Assembly: GCF_039543825.1 (NCBI RefSeq)
Contig: NZ_BAABKM010000002.1
Location: forward strand, 528,133-592,132
Direction: 5' to 3'
Length of the DNA: 64,000 nucleotides
From: Nocardioides conyzicola
Lineage (GTDB): Bacteria > Actinomycetota > Actinomycetes > Propionibacteriales > Nocardioidaceae
The translations under genes and the position numbers were made by a program. This document shows, piece after piece, positions 35,061 to 44,590 of the stretch (the stretch's first letter is position 1; every line of letters starts with the position of its first letter). Below the pieces are notes generated by a model. It was given only the letters and a program-made list of their open reading frames with translations, was not told where the DNA came from and did not search any database.

Positions 35061-35543
35061 ATGAAGTTCCGACACGAGCTCACGTACGACGCCTCCCCCG
35101 CCGAGGTCTTCGCGATGCTGGCCGACCCGGCCTTCCGGGAGGCCGGGTGCGCCGAGGGCGAGGCGATCTCCGCGGAGGTCACCGTGGAGAAGAAGGGCAA
35201 GGGCTTCTCGCTGACGATCGACCGGGTGCAGAAGACCGACGGCCTGCCGGCGTTCGCCCGGACCTTCGCCGGCGACACCACCCGCGCGATCCAGCGCGAG
35301 GAGTGGGCCGACGCCACGCGCGGCACGCTGGACATCGAGGCGCCCGGCAAGCCGTCGGAGGTGCGGGGCACGATCACGCTGGAGCCCGACGGCGACGCGA
35401 CCCGCGAGATCATCGAGCTGGAGCTCAAGATCAAGGTCCCGCTCATCGGCGGCAAGCTGGAGAAGCTGCTCGCCGAGCAGGTCACCGCCGGCATCGAGGC
35501 CGAGCAGCGGGCCGGCGTCGCCTACCTGGAGGGCACGCGATGA
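35061..35543 (+). CDS. DUF2505 family protein (first of tandem pair)
   Basis: A 160-residue protein of the DUF2505 family, START/SRPBCC-like in fold, common in Actinobacteria. It begins MKFRHELTYDASPAEVFAML and ends with an amphipathic helix region VPLIGGKLEKLLAEQVTAG. Function unknown; lipid or hydrophobic ligand binding is the usual guess. The ATG at 35061 matches the family start; an ATG at 35049 is also in frame. It overlaps its paralogue by 4 bases. Confidence 0.82.
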   Translation: MKFRHELTYDASPAEVFAMLADPAFREAGCAEGEAISAEVTVEKKGKGFSLTIDRVQKTDGLPAFARTFAGDTTRAIQREEWADATRGTLDIEAPGKPSEVRGTITLEPDGDATREIIELELKIKVPLIGGKLEKLLAEQVTAGIEAEQRAGVAYLEGTR

Positions 35544-36022
35544 GCACCCGACTCACGCACACGATGACGTACGCCGCGGCGCTGGCCGACGTGAGCGCGA
35601 TGCTCGATGACGCGGCCTACCGCGACCAGGTGATCGCGGCGCAGGGAAGCATCAGCGGGACCTTCGAGATCGAGACCGACGGTGAGATCACCACCGCCGT
35701 GGTCGACCAGGTGATGCCGGCGACCGGGCTGCCGTCGTTCGCGACCAGGTTCGTGGGCTCCGAGATCAACATCGTGCAGCGCGAGGAGTGGAGCTCGGCC
35801 GAGCACGCCGACCTCCACGTCTCCATCCCGGGCAAGCCCGGCCAGATGGTCGGCTCGATCGACCTCGTCGAGGACGGCGGGTCCACGACGGAGACCGTCG
35901 ACGTGGAGATCACGGTCAACATCCCGCTGGTGGGCGGCAAGATCGAGAAGCTGATCGCCGACATGCTGCGCAAGGCGCTGCGGGCCGAGGAGAAGGTCGC
36001 GACCGCCTACCTGTCGCGCTGA
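35540..36022 (+). CDS. DUF2505 family protein (second of tandem pair)
   Basis: A 160-residue paralogue of the preceding gene, with the same landmarks (LTHTMTYAAALADVSAML at the start, IPLVGGKIEKLIADMLRKA at the end), so the pair arose by duplication. The copies are clearly diverged. Its start overlaps the first gene (ATGA). The 3' end overlaps the convergent arsC gene by 16 bases. Confidence 0.82.
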   Translation: MSTRLTHTMTYAAALADVSAMLDDAAYRDQVIAAQGSISGTFEIETDGEITTAVVDQVMPATGLPSFATRFVGSEINIVQREEWSSAEHADLHVSIPGKPGQMVGSIDLVEDGGSTTETVDVEITVNIPLVGGKIEKLIADMLRKALRAEEKVATAYLSR

Positions 36023-36423
36023 GGGTCAGGCGCGAGCTCGCCGATGAGAGCCTCCACGCGGGCGCGGATCTCGTCGCGGACCCGGCGTACGACGTCGAGG
36101 CCCTGGCCCGCGGGGTCGTCGAGCACCCAGTCCTCGTAGCGCTTGCCGGGGAAGTACGGGCACTCGTCGCCACAGCCCATCGTGATCACGACGTCCGACT
36201 CGCGCACGGCGTCCTCGGTCAGGACCTTGGGCTGCGCGCCCGCGATGTCGATGCCCTCCTCCGCCATCGCCGCCACGGCCACCGGGTTGACGGACGTGCC
36301 GGGCCGCGAGCCTGCCGAGAGGACCTCGACACGGTCGCCGGCGAGGTGCTGCAGGTAGCCAGCGGCCATCTGGGAGCGGCCGGCGTTGTGCACGCAGACG
36401 AAGAGCACGGTCGGCTTGGTCAT
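36007..36423 (-). CDS. arsC: Arsenate reductase, low-molecular-weight phosphatase type
   Basis: A 138-residue reductase of arsenate to arsenite. It has the phosphatase loop CVHNAGRS (Cys10 to Arg16, CX5R) and a distal Asp-Pro (DDPAGQG). The single MGCGDECPYFPG segment carries the resolving cysteines typical of the mycothiol- or thioredoxin-coupled form. It is the last gene of arsR-aquaporin-arsC, overlapping the aquaporin by 4 bases. Confidence 0.93.
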   Translation of the reverse strand: MTKPTVLFVCVHNAGRSQMAAGYLQHLAGDRVEVLSAGSRPGTSVNPVAVAAMAEEGIDIAGAQPKVLTEDAVRESDVVITMGCGDECPYFPGKRYEDWVLDDPAGQGLDVVRRVRDEIRARVEALIGELAPDPQRDR

Positions 36424-37088
36424 GGCGCCTCCTGGGGTTGGGGGTGGAGCAGTCGGAGCAGGGCCAGGGCGAGCACCCCGCCGACGAGCTGCATCAGGAC
36501 GAAGAGCGGCACCGACGACGGCGCGATGCCGGCGAAGGTGTCGGAGAGCGTGCGGGCCAGCGTCACGGCCGGGTTGGCGAAGCTGGTCGAGCTGGTGAAC
36601 CAGTACGCCGCGGCGATGTAGCCGCCGACCGCGAAGGCGACCGTCTCGACCCGGGCCGACCGCAGGCTGCCGAAGACGACCAGCACCAGGCCGAGGGTCG
36701 CGACCACCTCGCCGAGCAGCTGTCCGGACCCACCGCGGTCGTGGGTCGAGACCGACACCGCGTCCAGCTCGAACATCAGGTTGGCGACGACGGCTCCGAC
36801 CGCGCCACCGACGACCTGGGCGACCACGAGCACGCCCGCGGTCGGCACGGAGACGCGGCCGAGCGCCGCCTCGACCGCCGTGACGACCGGGTTGAACGAC
36901 GCGGAGACCGGCTGGAACGCCAGGATCAGCGCGACCAGGACGGCTCCGGTGGCGATGCTGTTCTCGAGCAGCTGCAGGCCGGTGTCGTCGGGCGAGAGCC
37001 GCTGGGCGGCGATGCCGGAGCCGACGACGGCGGTGACCAGGAACGCCGTACCGACGAGCTCGGCGACCGCCTGGCGGAGCAGGGTCAC
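36420..37088 (-). CDS. aqpS: Aquaporin (MIP family), arsenite channel candidate
   Basis: A 222-residue MIP channel with six hydrophobic segments and two pore loops, SFNPVVT and SFANPAVT; the first NPA is NPV, as in several arsenic-linked aquaglyceroporins. Placed between arsR and arsC with 4-base overlaps on both sides, it resembles the AqpS arrangement in which arsenite made by ArsC leaves through the channel. The name AqpS is by context; no Acr3 or ArsB pump is in the window. Confidence 0.82.
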   Translation of the reverse strand: MTLLRQAVAELVGTAFLVTAVVGSGIAAQRLSPDDTGLQLLENSIATGAVLVALILAFQPVSASFNPVVTAVEAALGRVSVPTAGVLVVAQVVGGAVGAVVANLMFELDAVSVSTHDRGGSGQLLGEVVATLGLVLVVFGSLRSARVETVAFAVGGYIAAAYWFTSSTSFANPAVTLARTLSDTFAGIAPSSVPLFVLMQLVGGVLALALLRLLHPQPQEAP

Positions 37089-37444
37089 GTGGTGACGCCG
37101 CCGAGGAGCGCGGCCAGGTCGCCCAACGCCGACCGGTTGACCCGGTAGTAGACCCAGACCCCGCGCTTCTCCCGGTCGAGCAGGCCCGCCTCGTGGAGCA
37201 GCTTGAGGTGGTGGCTGATCGTCGGCTGGGACAGGTCGAACGCGTCGTTGAGGTCGCAGACGCAGGCTTCGCCGTCCGCGTGCGACGCCACCAGCGAGAG
37301 CAGCCGGAGCCGGACCGGGTCGGCGATGGCCTTGACGAGCGGCATGACCCGCTCGGCGGTCTCGGCGCTCAGCGGCTCACGGGTCAGCGGTGAGCAGCAG
37401 GCGACCGCCTGGACGGGGGTCAGCTCGAGGACAGACTTCGACAT
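37085..37444 (-). CDS. arsR: ArsR-family metalloregulator
   Basis: A 119-residue winged-helix repressor with DLSQPTISHHLKLLHEAGLL as recognition helix. Candidate metalloid ligands are CC at 16-17 near the N-terminus (AVACCSPL) and CVC in EACVCDL, an arrangement different from the classical CxCxxC helix of plasmid ArsR. The ATG at 37444 starts the conserved part. It should repress its own operon and the divergent arsI-like gene. Confidence 0.9.
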   Translation of the reverse strand: MSKSVLELTPVQAVACCSPLTREPLSAETAERVMPLVKAIADPVRLRLLSLVASHADGEACVCDLNDAFDLSQPTISHHLKLLHEAGLLDREKRGVWVYYRVNRSALGDLAALLGGVTT

Positions 37445-37523
37445 GCGTCGATATTGACAGATGTCGATGTCCTGTGTCACGTTCTGCAGACATCGAAGTT
37501 CATCTATCTCTTGAGGAGACGTC
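37445..37523. promoter_or_regulatory. Divergent arsR/arsI-like promoter and operator region
   Basis: This 79-base region separates two divergent starts. It contains TTGACA (37454-37459) readable as a -35 for the + strand, a GATGTC/GACATC inverted pair separated by about 20 bases, and an AT-richer TTCATCTATCTC stretch just before TTGAGGAG, the ribosome site of the + gene. The inverted pair is the best ArsR operator candidate. Assignment is by eye. Confidence 0.5.
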
Positions 37524-37916
37524 ATGTCCCGCATCCAGCTCGCCCTCAACGTCGACGACCTCGACGCCTCGATCGCGTTCTACTCGAAGCTGTTCGACTC
37601 CCCGCCCGCCAAGGTCCGCGACGGGTACGCGAACTTCGCGGTCGCCGAGCCGCCGCTCAAGCTGGTGCTGATCGAGAACGCCGGCCACGGCGGCAGCATC
37701 AACCACCTCGGCGTCGAGGTGGCGGACACCGACGCCGTGGACGCCGAGCAGACCCGCCTGGCCGAGGCCGGGTTCGCGTCGATCGACGAGCGGGGCACGG
37801 TCTGCTGCTACGCCAAGCAGGACAAGTTCTGGGTCGAGGGCGCACCGAACGGCGAGCGCTGGGAGGTCTACACGGTCCTCGCCGACAGCCCGGTGGAGTC
37901 GGCGGCCTGCTGCTAG
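37524..37916 (+). CDS. ArsI/CadI-like vicinal-oxygen-chelate protein
   Basis: A 130-residue VOC protein similar to CadI and to ArsI, the iron-dependent C-As lyase that demethylates organoarsenicals. It starts RIQLALNVDDLDASIAFYSK, has HLGVEV with a metal-binding His, and the CCYAKQDKFWVEGAPNGERW block, whose vicinal cysteines and downstream Glu are the hallmark of ArsI. Cys-Cys also ends the protein. GAGGAG precedes the ATG. Divergence from arsR supports a role in arsenic stress. Confidence 0.87.
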   Translation: MSRIQLALNVDDLDASIAFYSKLFDSPPAKVRDGYANFAVAEPPLKLVLIENAGHGGSINHLGVEVADTDAVDAEQTRLAEAGFASIDERGTVCCYAKQDKFWVEGAPNGERWEVYTVLADSPVESAACC

Positions 37917-38061
37917 TCGGCCGGGGTCTCCTCGACCTCGCGGTCACCCTGCCGGCGGCGGTGCACGATGACGGCCCCGAGCACGACGAACGGGCCGAAC
38001 GCCAGGACCAGCGTCAGCACCTGCTCGAAGGGGTGCAGCGCACCCATGTGCAACGGAAGCA

Positions 38062-38062
<1 letters not shown>
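37913..38062 (-). CDS. Small membrane protein coupled to pruA
   Basis: A 49-codon frame, MLPLHMGALHPFEQVLTLVL as its first 20 residues, with one strong membrane helix (about 14-36), a basic RRRQG stop-transfer and an acidic tail. ATG 38062 overlaps the pruA stop as TGATG, so it would be translated by re-initiation. Its stop meets that of the arsI-like gene with a 4-base overlap. No family is recognised. The hydrophobic-basic-acidic order argues it is real. Confidence 0.6.
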
Positions 38063-39690
<1,628 letters not shown>

Positions 39691-39739
39691 GCCAGCGATG
39701 CTCTCACTCCCGCTCGCAGGCCCCCAAACCTGCCGCCGC

Positions 39740-40087
39740 TCACAGCAGCTGGGGGATCTCCTGCACGCCGTACCAGCCGAGGTCCTCGTCGGGATCGGCG
39801 TCGGCCGGGCGGTCCTCGGGGTCGGCGTGGACGGCCACGAGGCGCTTCAACGGGATCGTCCAGCCGGGCTCGGGCTCCTTCTCGAGCTCGGCCACGACGA
39901 CCACGCGACGGCCCGCGCCGGCGAGCAGCGCGGTCGACGCGTCGGCGGCGGTCATCAGCGCGGCGTACTCGCCGTCCTCGCTGTCGTCCTCCGCGACCAC
40001 GAAGTCGTCCGTCACGGTCACCTCGCCGGTGGCGTGCAGGTCCGCCAGCAGGGCGGCGGTCAGCGGGAGGTAGACCCGCGTGCTCAT
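39740..40087 (-). CDS. Conserved actinobacterial hypothetical protein (DUF6912-like)
   Basis: A 115-residue protein starting MSTRVYLPLTAALLADLHATG, with a central RRVVVVAELEKEPEPGW strand region and an acidic C-terminus. I recall this as a conserved actinobacterial family (DUF6912) but have no function for it. The ATG overlaps the stop of the acyltransferase gene by 4 bases, so the two are co-translated. Confidence 0.65.
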   Translation of the reverse strand: MSTRVYLPLTAALLADLHATGEVTVTDDFVVAEDDSEDGEYAALMTAADASTALLAGAGRRVVVVAELEKEPEPGWTIPLKRLVAVHADPEDRPADADPDEDLGWYGVQEIPQLL

Positions 40088-41532
40088 GTCGGCTCCGGGG
40101 TCTTGCGCTTGCGCCGCCCACGCGGGGCGCGGTTGCGGCTCGGCGACGCGGAGTCGACGAGCTCGTCGAGCGCCTCGCGGATGCACTGCCCGATCAGGTC
40201 GGCGTCGAGGAGCATGTCGCGGTCGGCGTTGATCCCGTAGAAGACCGACCCGTCGTACGACGTCACGCCGATCGCCAGTGGCCGCCCCTCGAAGAGCGGG
40301 GGCACGGGATAGGTCGCGACCATCCGCGCGCCTGCGGCGTACAACGGCGCCTGCGGTCCGGGCACGTTGGTGACGCAGAGCTGGTAGCCCCGGCGGCGCT
40401 CCGCTCCGGCGACCCGCGCCCCGAGCGCGTGGAACGTCGCGGGCGCGAACCCGGACATCCCCGCCAACCGCGACGCGGGGATGCCGCGGCCGGTCTCCTG
40501 GTGGGCCTGGAAGGAGTAGGACACCTGGTGCAGCCGCACGAGGGGGCTCGGCTCGCCGACCGGCAGGTCCACGAAGTGCGCGGCGATCTGGCTGCCGAGC
40601 GCGGTCGCCTCGAGCTCGTCGTCGATGACCGACACGGGAGCGAGGGCCCGGATCTTCCGGATCCCGCGCATCGACTCGCCCCGGGTCATCAGCCAGGCCC
40701 GCAGGCCCCCGGTGACGGTGGCCAGCACGACGTCGTTGATGGTGCCGCCGTGCACCTCGCGCACCTTGCGGTAGTCGGCGAGGTCGGTGCGGACCGTCAC
40801 GACCCGTCGCTGCTGCGAGAGCGGCCCGATGATGGGCGAGTCCGACCGCGGCGTGCGGTTGGTGAGGGCGTCGATGACGCGGCCCGTCGTCCGGGCCCCG
40901 GAGGCCGCGCTGCGGAGCACGGCGCCCGTGGTCGAACGCACCGTGTCGACGACGGTGTCCAGGTCGGCCGCGGAGTCCTTGACCGCGCCGGCCATCAACG
41001 AGAACGGCGACGGCGCACGGCGCGCCCGCCAGTCGTCGGCCCCGAGCTCCTTGGGCTCGGCGCCCGTGTCGAGCAGCACCTGGCCGATGTCGACGGTGTC
41101 GATGCCGTCGACCAGCACGTGGTGCGACTTGGTCAGCAGCGCGAACTGGCCGTCGGCCAGCCCCTCGACCACGTAGATCTCCCACAGCGGACGGCTGCGG
41201 TCCAACGGCCGCGACACGATCCGGGAGACCAGCTCGCGGAGCTGGTCGAGGCTGCCCGGGCGCGGGAGCGCGGACCGGCGTACGTGGAAGCCGATGTCGA
41301 AGTGCTCGTCGTCGACCCAGACCGGGTTGGCGATCCGGCCGGGCACGAACTGGACGCGCTGGCGGTAGCGCGGGACGAAGGAGATCCGGTCCTGCACCAG
41401 CTCGACGAGCCGCGGATAGTCGAAGCCGGACGGGCCGGGCTCGAAGATCTCGACGGTCGCGTTGTGCATCGGGGTGGTGGGCGACTCCTCGGCCAGCAGG
41501 GCCACGTCGCGCGGGCGGAGCCGCTCGCTCAT
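40084..41532 (-). CDS. Wax ester synthase/diacylglycerol acyltransferase (WS/DGAT)
   Basis: A 482-residue acyltransferase making triacylglycerol or wax esters from acyl-CoA. The catalytic HHxxxDG appears as SHHVLVDG (His137, His138, Asp142, Gly143). A PLWEIYVVEGL block precedes it, and GTINDVVLATVTGGL and VTNVPGPQAPLY follow, all typical. A basic C-terminal tail (RRKRKTPEPT) ends it. The enzyme is peripheral at lipid-droplet membranes. It is the first gene of a pair with the DUF6912-like gene. Confidence 0.93.
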   Translation of the reverse strand: MSERLRPRDVALLAEESPTTPMHNATVEIFEPGPSGFDYPRLVELVQDRISFVPRYRQRVQFVPGRIANPVWVDDEHFDIGFHVRRSALPRPGSLDQLRELVSRIVSRPLDRSRPLWEIYVVEGLADGQFALLTKSHHVLVDGIDTVDIGQVLLDTGAEPKELGADDWRARRAPSPFSLMAGAVKDSAADLDTVVDTVRSTTGAVLRSAASGARTTGRVIDALTNRTPRSDSPIIGPLSQQRRVVTVRTDLADYRKVREVHGGTINDVVLATVTGGLRAWLMTRGESMRGIRKIRALAPVSVIDDELEATALGSQIAAHFVDLPVGEPSPLVRLHQVSYSFQAHQETGRGIPASRLAGMSGFAPATFHALGARVAGAERRRGYQLCVTNVPGPQAPLYAAGARMVATYPVPPLFEGRPLAIGVTSYDGSVFYGINADRDMLLDADLIGQCIREALDELVDSASPSRNRAPRGRRKRKTPEPT

Positions 41533-41658
41533 GCTCTGCCCTTTCGTCTTCGCCGCATCCAGGGGCCGCTCAGCCGGCTCTTGGGTTCCCGTGGGATTCT
41601 GACACGCGTCATCGGTCGGCAGGTGTTCCCTGCCCGGAACAGAGCAGAAGGATGCACC

Positions 41659-42024
41659 ATGCGCCGAACCCTCGCGGCAGCCGCCGTCGTGCTGGCCACC
41701 CTCACCTTCGCCACCGCGTGCGGGGACTCGGACTCGCCTTCCGACTCCGGGTCATCGGACCCCAAGGTCATCAAGGTGACGTTCGACGGTGACTCGGTCA
41801 CCCCGAACGGCGAGCGCATCGAGGTCGCGACGGGTCAGGACATCGAGCTCGAGGTCACCGCGGACGTCGCGGGCGAGATCCACGTGCACTCCTCCCCCGA
41901 GCAGGAGCTCGAGTACCCGGCCGGCGAGTCGACGCAGACCATCAAGGGGATGGACCAGCCCGGCACGGTCGACGTCGAGTCGCACCACCTGGACAAGGTC
42001 ATCGTCCAGCTCGAAGTGAAGTGA
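41659..42024 (+). CDS. Cupredoxin-like lipoprotein
   Basis: A 121-residue exported protein: signal peptide ending in lipobox TAC (Cys21), a Ser/Asp linker, then a small beta domain with GDSVTPNGERIEVATGQDIELEVTADVAGEI-type cupredoxin strands (positions about 45-80) and EIHVHSSPEQELEYPAG. The canonical copper ligands (His...Cys-x-x-His) are not complete, so copper binding is uncertain. AGAAGGA precedes the ATG. The next gene starts 13 bases later, so the pair is probably one operon. Confidence 0.75.
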   Translation: MRRTLAAAAVVLATLTFATACGDSDSPSDSGSSDPKVIKVTFDGDSVTPNGERIEVATGQDIELEVTADVAGEIHVHSSPEQELEYPAGESTQTIKGMDQPGTVDVESHHLDKVIVQLEVK

Positions 42025-42036
42025 CGGCCGCCTGAG

Positions 42037-43365
42037 GTGGCATTCGACGGCATCACGCTCGCGCACGGCGTCGGCGGACCGAAGGACCTCCCGATCTCGC
42101 CCGAGCTGGCGATCGCGGGGGCGACCGCCGCACTCGTCGTCTCGTTCACGGTCCTGGCGGTCGCCTGGCGCAAGCCGCGCTACGACGCCACCACGTCCGG
42201 CCGGCCCGCACCCGCCTGGCTGGCCGGCATCGTCGGCGCCCTCTGGTGGCGGGTGCTGTGGCGCACGGTCGGCTTCGTCCTCTTCGCGTACGTCGCGGCT
42301 GCGGCCATCCTCGGCAAGGACCTGGTCATCAACCCGGTCTTCGGCGTGTTCTACGTCTGGTGGTGGGTGGGCCTGGTCCCGCTCTCGCTCCTCTTCGGCC
42401 CGGTGTGGAAGGCGATCAGCCCGGTCCGCACCATCAACGCCGCGTTCGCGAAGGTCTCGGGCAGCGACCCCGAGACCGGTGTGTTCACCTATCCCGCCTG
42501 GCTCGGCCACTGGCCCGCCGCGCTCGGCCTCTTCGCCTTCGTCTGGCTCGAGCTGGTCTACCCCTACTCCACCGAGCTCGGCCCGGTCCGGCTGTGGTGC
42601 GCGGCGTACGTCGCCGTGATGCTCGTCGGCGGGGCCCTCTTCGGCAACGTCTTCTACGAGCGCGCCGACCCGTTCGAGGTCTACTCGACGCTGGTCTCGC
42701 GGATGTCGGCGTGGGGCCGCCGCGACGGGGTGCTGCTGATCCGGAGCCCCCTCGCCAACCTCGACTCGACCCCGGCGCTGCCCGGCCTGGTCGGCGTGGT
42801 CGCGGTCCTCTTCGGCAGCACCGCGTTCGACTCGTTCAAGGACTCCACGCACTGGGTGCAGTTCGTGCAGGGCAGCACCACCTCGGCGTACCTGCTCAAC
42901 AACCTGGCGCTGCTGGCCTTCTGCCTGGGGGTGGGGGCGATCTTCGCCGCGGGCACGATGCTCACCGGGCTCGGCGACGACCTGCGTCGCCTCCAGCTGC
43001 CCGACCTCTTCGCCCACTCGGTGGTGCCGATCGTGGTCGGCTACGTAGTCGCGCACTACCTCAGCTACCTGGTCGAGGTCGGGCAGCTCACGCTGATCCA
43101 GATGAGCGACCCCTTCAGCAACGGCAGCAACCTGCTGGGCACGGGCAACCTCGACGTGAACTACTGGCTCAGCTACCACCCGACCCTGCTGGCCAACATC
43201 AAGGTCGTCGCAGTGGTGGCCGGACACGTGCTGGGCGTGATCGCGGCCCACGACCGGGCGATCCGGATCCTGCCGCCGCGGCACCAGCTCACCGGGCAGC
43301 TGCCGCTGCTGGCGGCGATGATCGCGTTCACGGTCGGCGGGCTCTACCTGCTCTTCGCCGCGTAG
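42037..43365 (+). CDS. Multipass membrane protein, partner of cupredoxin-like lipoprotein
   Basis: A 442-residue integral membrane protein with about nine to ten hydrophobic segments, GTG start. Notable polar motifs within membranes are ERADPFEVYSTL, HSVVPIVVGYVVAHYLSYLVEVGQ and GNVFYE; several histidines near helix ends could bind metal. It lacks any transporter signature I know. The adjacent lipoprotein suggests a role in metal or redox handling at the membrane, by inference only. Confidence 0.65.
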   Translation: MAFDGITLAHGVGGPKDLPISPELAIAGATAALVVSFTVLAVAWRKPRYDATTSGRPAPAWLAGIVGALWWRVLWRTVGFVLFAYVAAAAILGKDLVINPVFGVFYVWWWVGLVPLSLLFGPVWKAISPVRTINAAFAKVSGSDPETGVFTYPAWLGHWPAALGLFAFVWLELVYPYSTELGPVRLWCAAYVAVMLVGGALFGNVFYERADPFEVYSTLVSRMSAWGRRDGVLLIRSPLANLDSTPALPGLVGVVAVLFGSTAFDSFKDSTHWVQFVQGSTTSAYLLNNLALLAFCLGVGAIFAAGTMLTGLGDDLRRLQLPDLFAHSVVPIVVGYVVAHYLSYLVEVGQLTLIQMSDPFSNGSNLLGTGNLDVNYWLSYHPTLLANIKVVAVVAGHVLGVIAAHDRAIRILPPRHQLTGQLPLLAAMIAFTVGGLYLLFAA

Positions 43366-43368
43366 CCC

Positions 43369-44589
43369 TCAGGTCTCGACCAGCACGGGCAGCAGGCCGT
43401 CGGCGACCCGGGCGACCGCCCGGCCGAGGTCGGAGTCGCCGCACTCGACGAGGGTGCGGCCCGCCACCAGGGCTCGGTCGACGGCCGACGGGTCGTCGGG
43501 CAGGAAGTGCACGGCGCTGGGCCGGGCGAACTCCGAGACCATGGCGACGATCTCCCGCTCGTTCCAGCCGAGCGTGGACCGCATCCGGTTGACGACGACC
43601 TGCGGCGGCCGGCCCGGGCGTCGCTCGCGCAGCTCGACGACCGCCCGCGCCAGCCTGGACAGCCCGACCGGGTCGGCGCCGCCGACGACCAGGACCTCGT
43701 CGGCCACGTCCACCGCCTCCAGGGTCATCTGGTTGCGTCCCGGTCGGCCACCGAGGTCGGGCAGCGAGTCCTCCTCGAGGCTGAAGCCGGTGTCGACCAC
43801 GACCTCGGCGCCCGCGCTGGCCAGCGTCAGCAGCTGCTCCACGGTGCCCGGCCGCACCTCCACCCAGCGGTCGGCCCGGGGCAGGCCGGTCACCACGCTC
43901 AGGTGCTGGTCGATCCCCCGCTGCACCGACCCGAGGCGCTGCTCGAGCTGGCCGGCCGCGTCCAGGCGGACCGCGGCCAGCAGCCCGGACACCTCGTCGA
44001 GGATCCCGAGCTGCTGCGCGAGCGCCCCGCCGTACGGGTCGGCGTCGACGAGGACGACCCGGCGCCGGCGGCGGGCGACCTCGGCCGCGAGCGCGGCGGC
44101 GACCGTGCTGCGCCCGGACCCCGATGGACCCCAGACCGCGACGACGCGTCCGGCGACCGCCGCCGGTCCCTGGGCCGGCGGGCCGACGGGTGCCGGCTCG
44201 GCCGGTCGGCGGACCACCGTCGGCGGCCGGTCGTCGGCGCAGATCGCGTCGGCCAGTGTGTCGAGGTCGTCGTCGGTGACGACCTCCGGGATGCCGATCC
44301 GGCCCGCCCGCAGCCGGCCGCCGTCGAGCGTCGCGCCGCCCGGGGCGATCGCCACCGCTCGTACGCCGTGGGCGCGCAGGTGGTCGACCGCTGCCCGGTC
44401 GAGGCCGGGCGCGTCGAGGCCGACGACCGCGACGTCCGCCTGGCCCGCGGTCGCTGCCGCCAGCAGGTCGTCCACGTCCACGCACCGCTTGAGCACGACG
44501 ATCCGCGGGTGGTCTCCGAGCAGCCGCAGCGCCTCGGGCTCCCAGCCGGCCCCCGAGGCGACGATGAGGACGACCACCCGATCAGCCAT
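43369..44589 (-). CDS. CpaE/MinD-like ATPase
   Basis: A 406-residue protein. The N-terminal half (about 1-120) is a receiver-like domain (VLKRCVDVDDLLAAATAG, VAVVGLDAPG) and the C-terminal half is a ParA/MinD-type ATPase, as in CpaE of tad pilus clusters. The P-loop reads GPSGSGRSTVA, with Arg where Lys is canonical; actinobacterial CpaE-like proteins often show this. LVDADPYGG and VVVDTGFSLEE supply the aspartates. It starts one base after the SAF-domain gene stop, so both are co-transcribed. Confidence 0.8.
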   Translation of the reverse strand: MADRVVVLIVASGAGWEPEALRLLGDHPRIVVLKRCVDVDDLLAAATAGQADVAVVGLDAPGLDRAAVDHLRAHGVRAVAIAPGGATLDGGRLRAGRIGIPEVVTDDDLDTLADAICADDRPPTVVRRPAEPAPVGPPAQGPAAVAGRVVAVWGPSGSGRSTVAAALAAEVARRRRRVVLVDADPYGGALAQQLGILDEVSGLLAAVRLDAAGQLEQRLGSVQRGIDQHLSVVTGLPRADRWVEVRPGTVEQLLTLASAGAEVVVDTGFSLEEDSLPDLGGRPGRNQMTLEAVDVADEVLVVGGADPVGLSRLARAVVELRERRPGRPPQVVVNRMRSTLGWNEREIVAMVSEFARPSAVHFLPDDPSAVDRALVAGRTLVECGDSDLGRAVARVADGLLPVLVET

Positions 44590-44590
44590 G

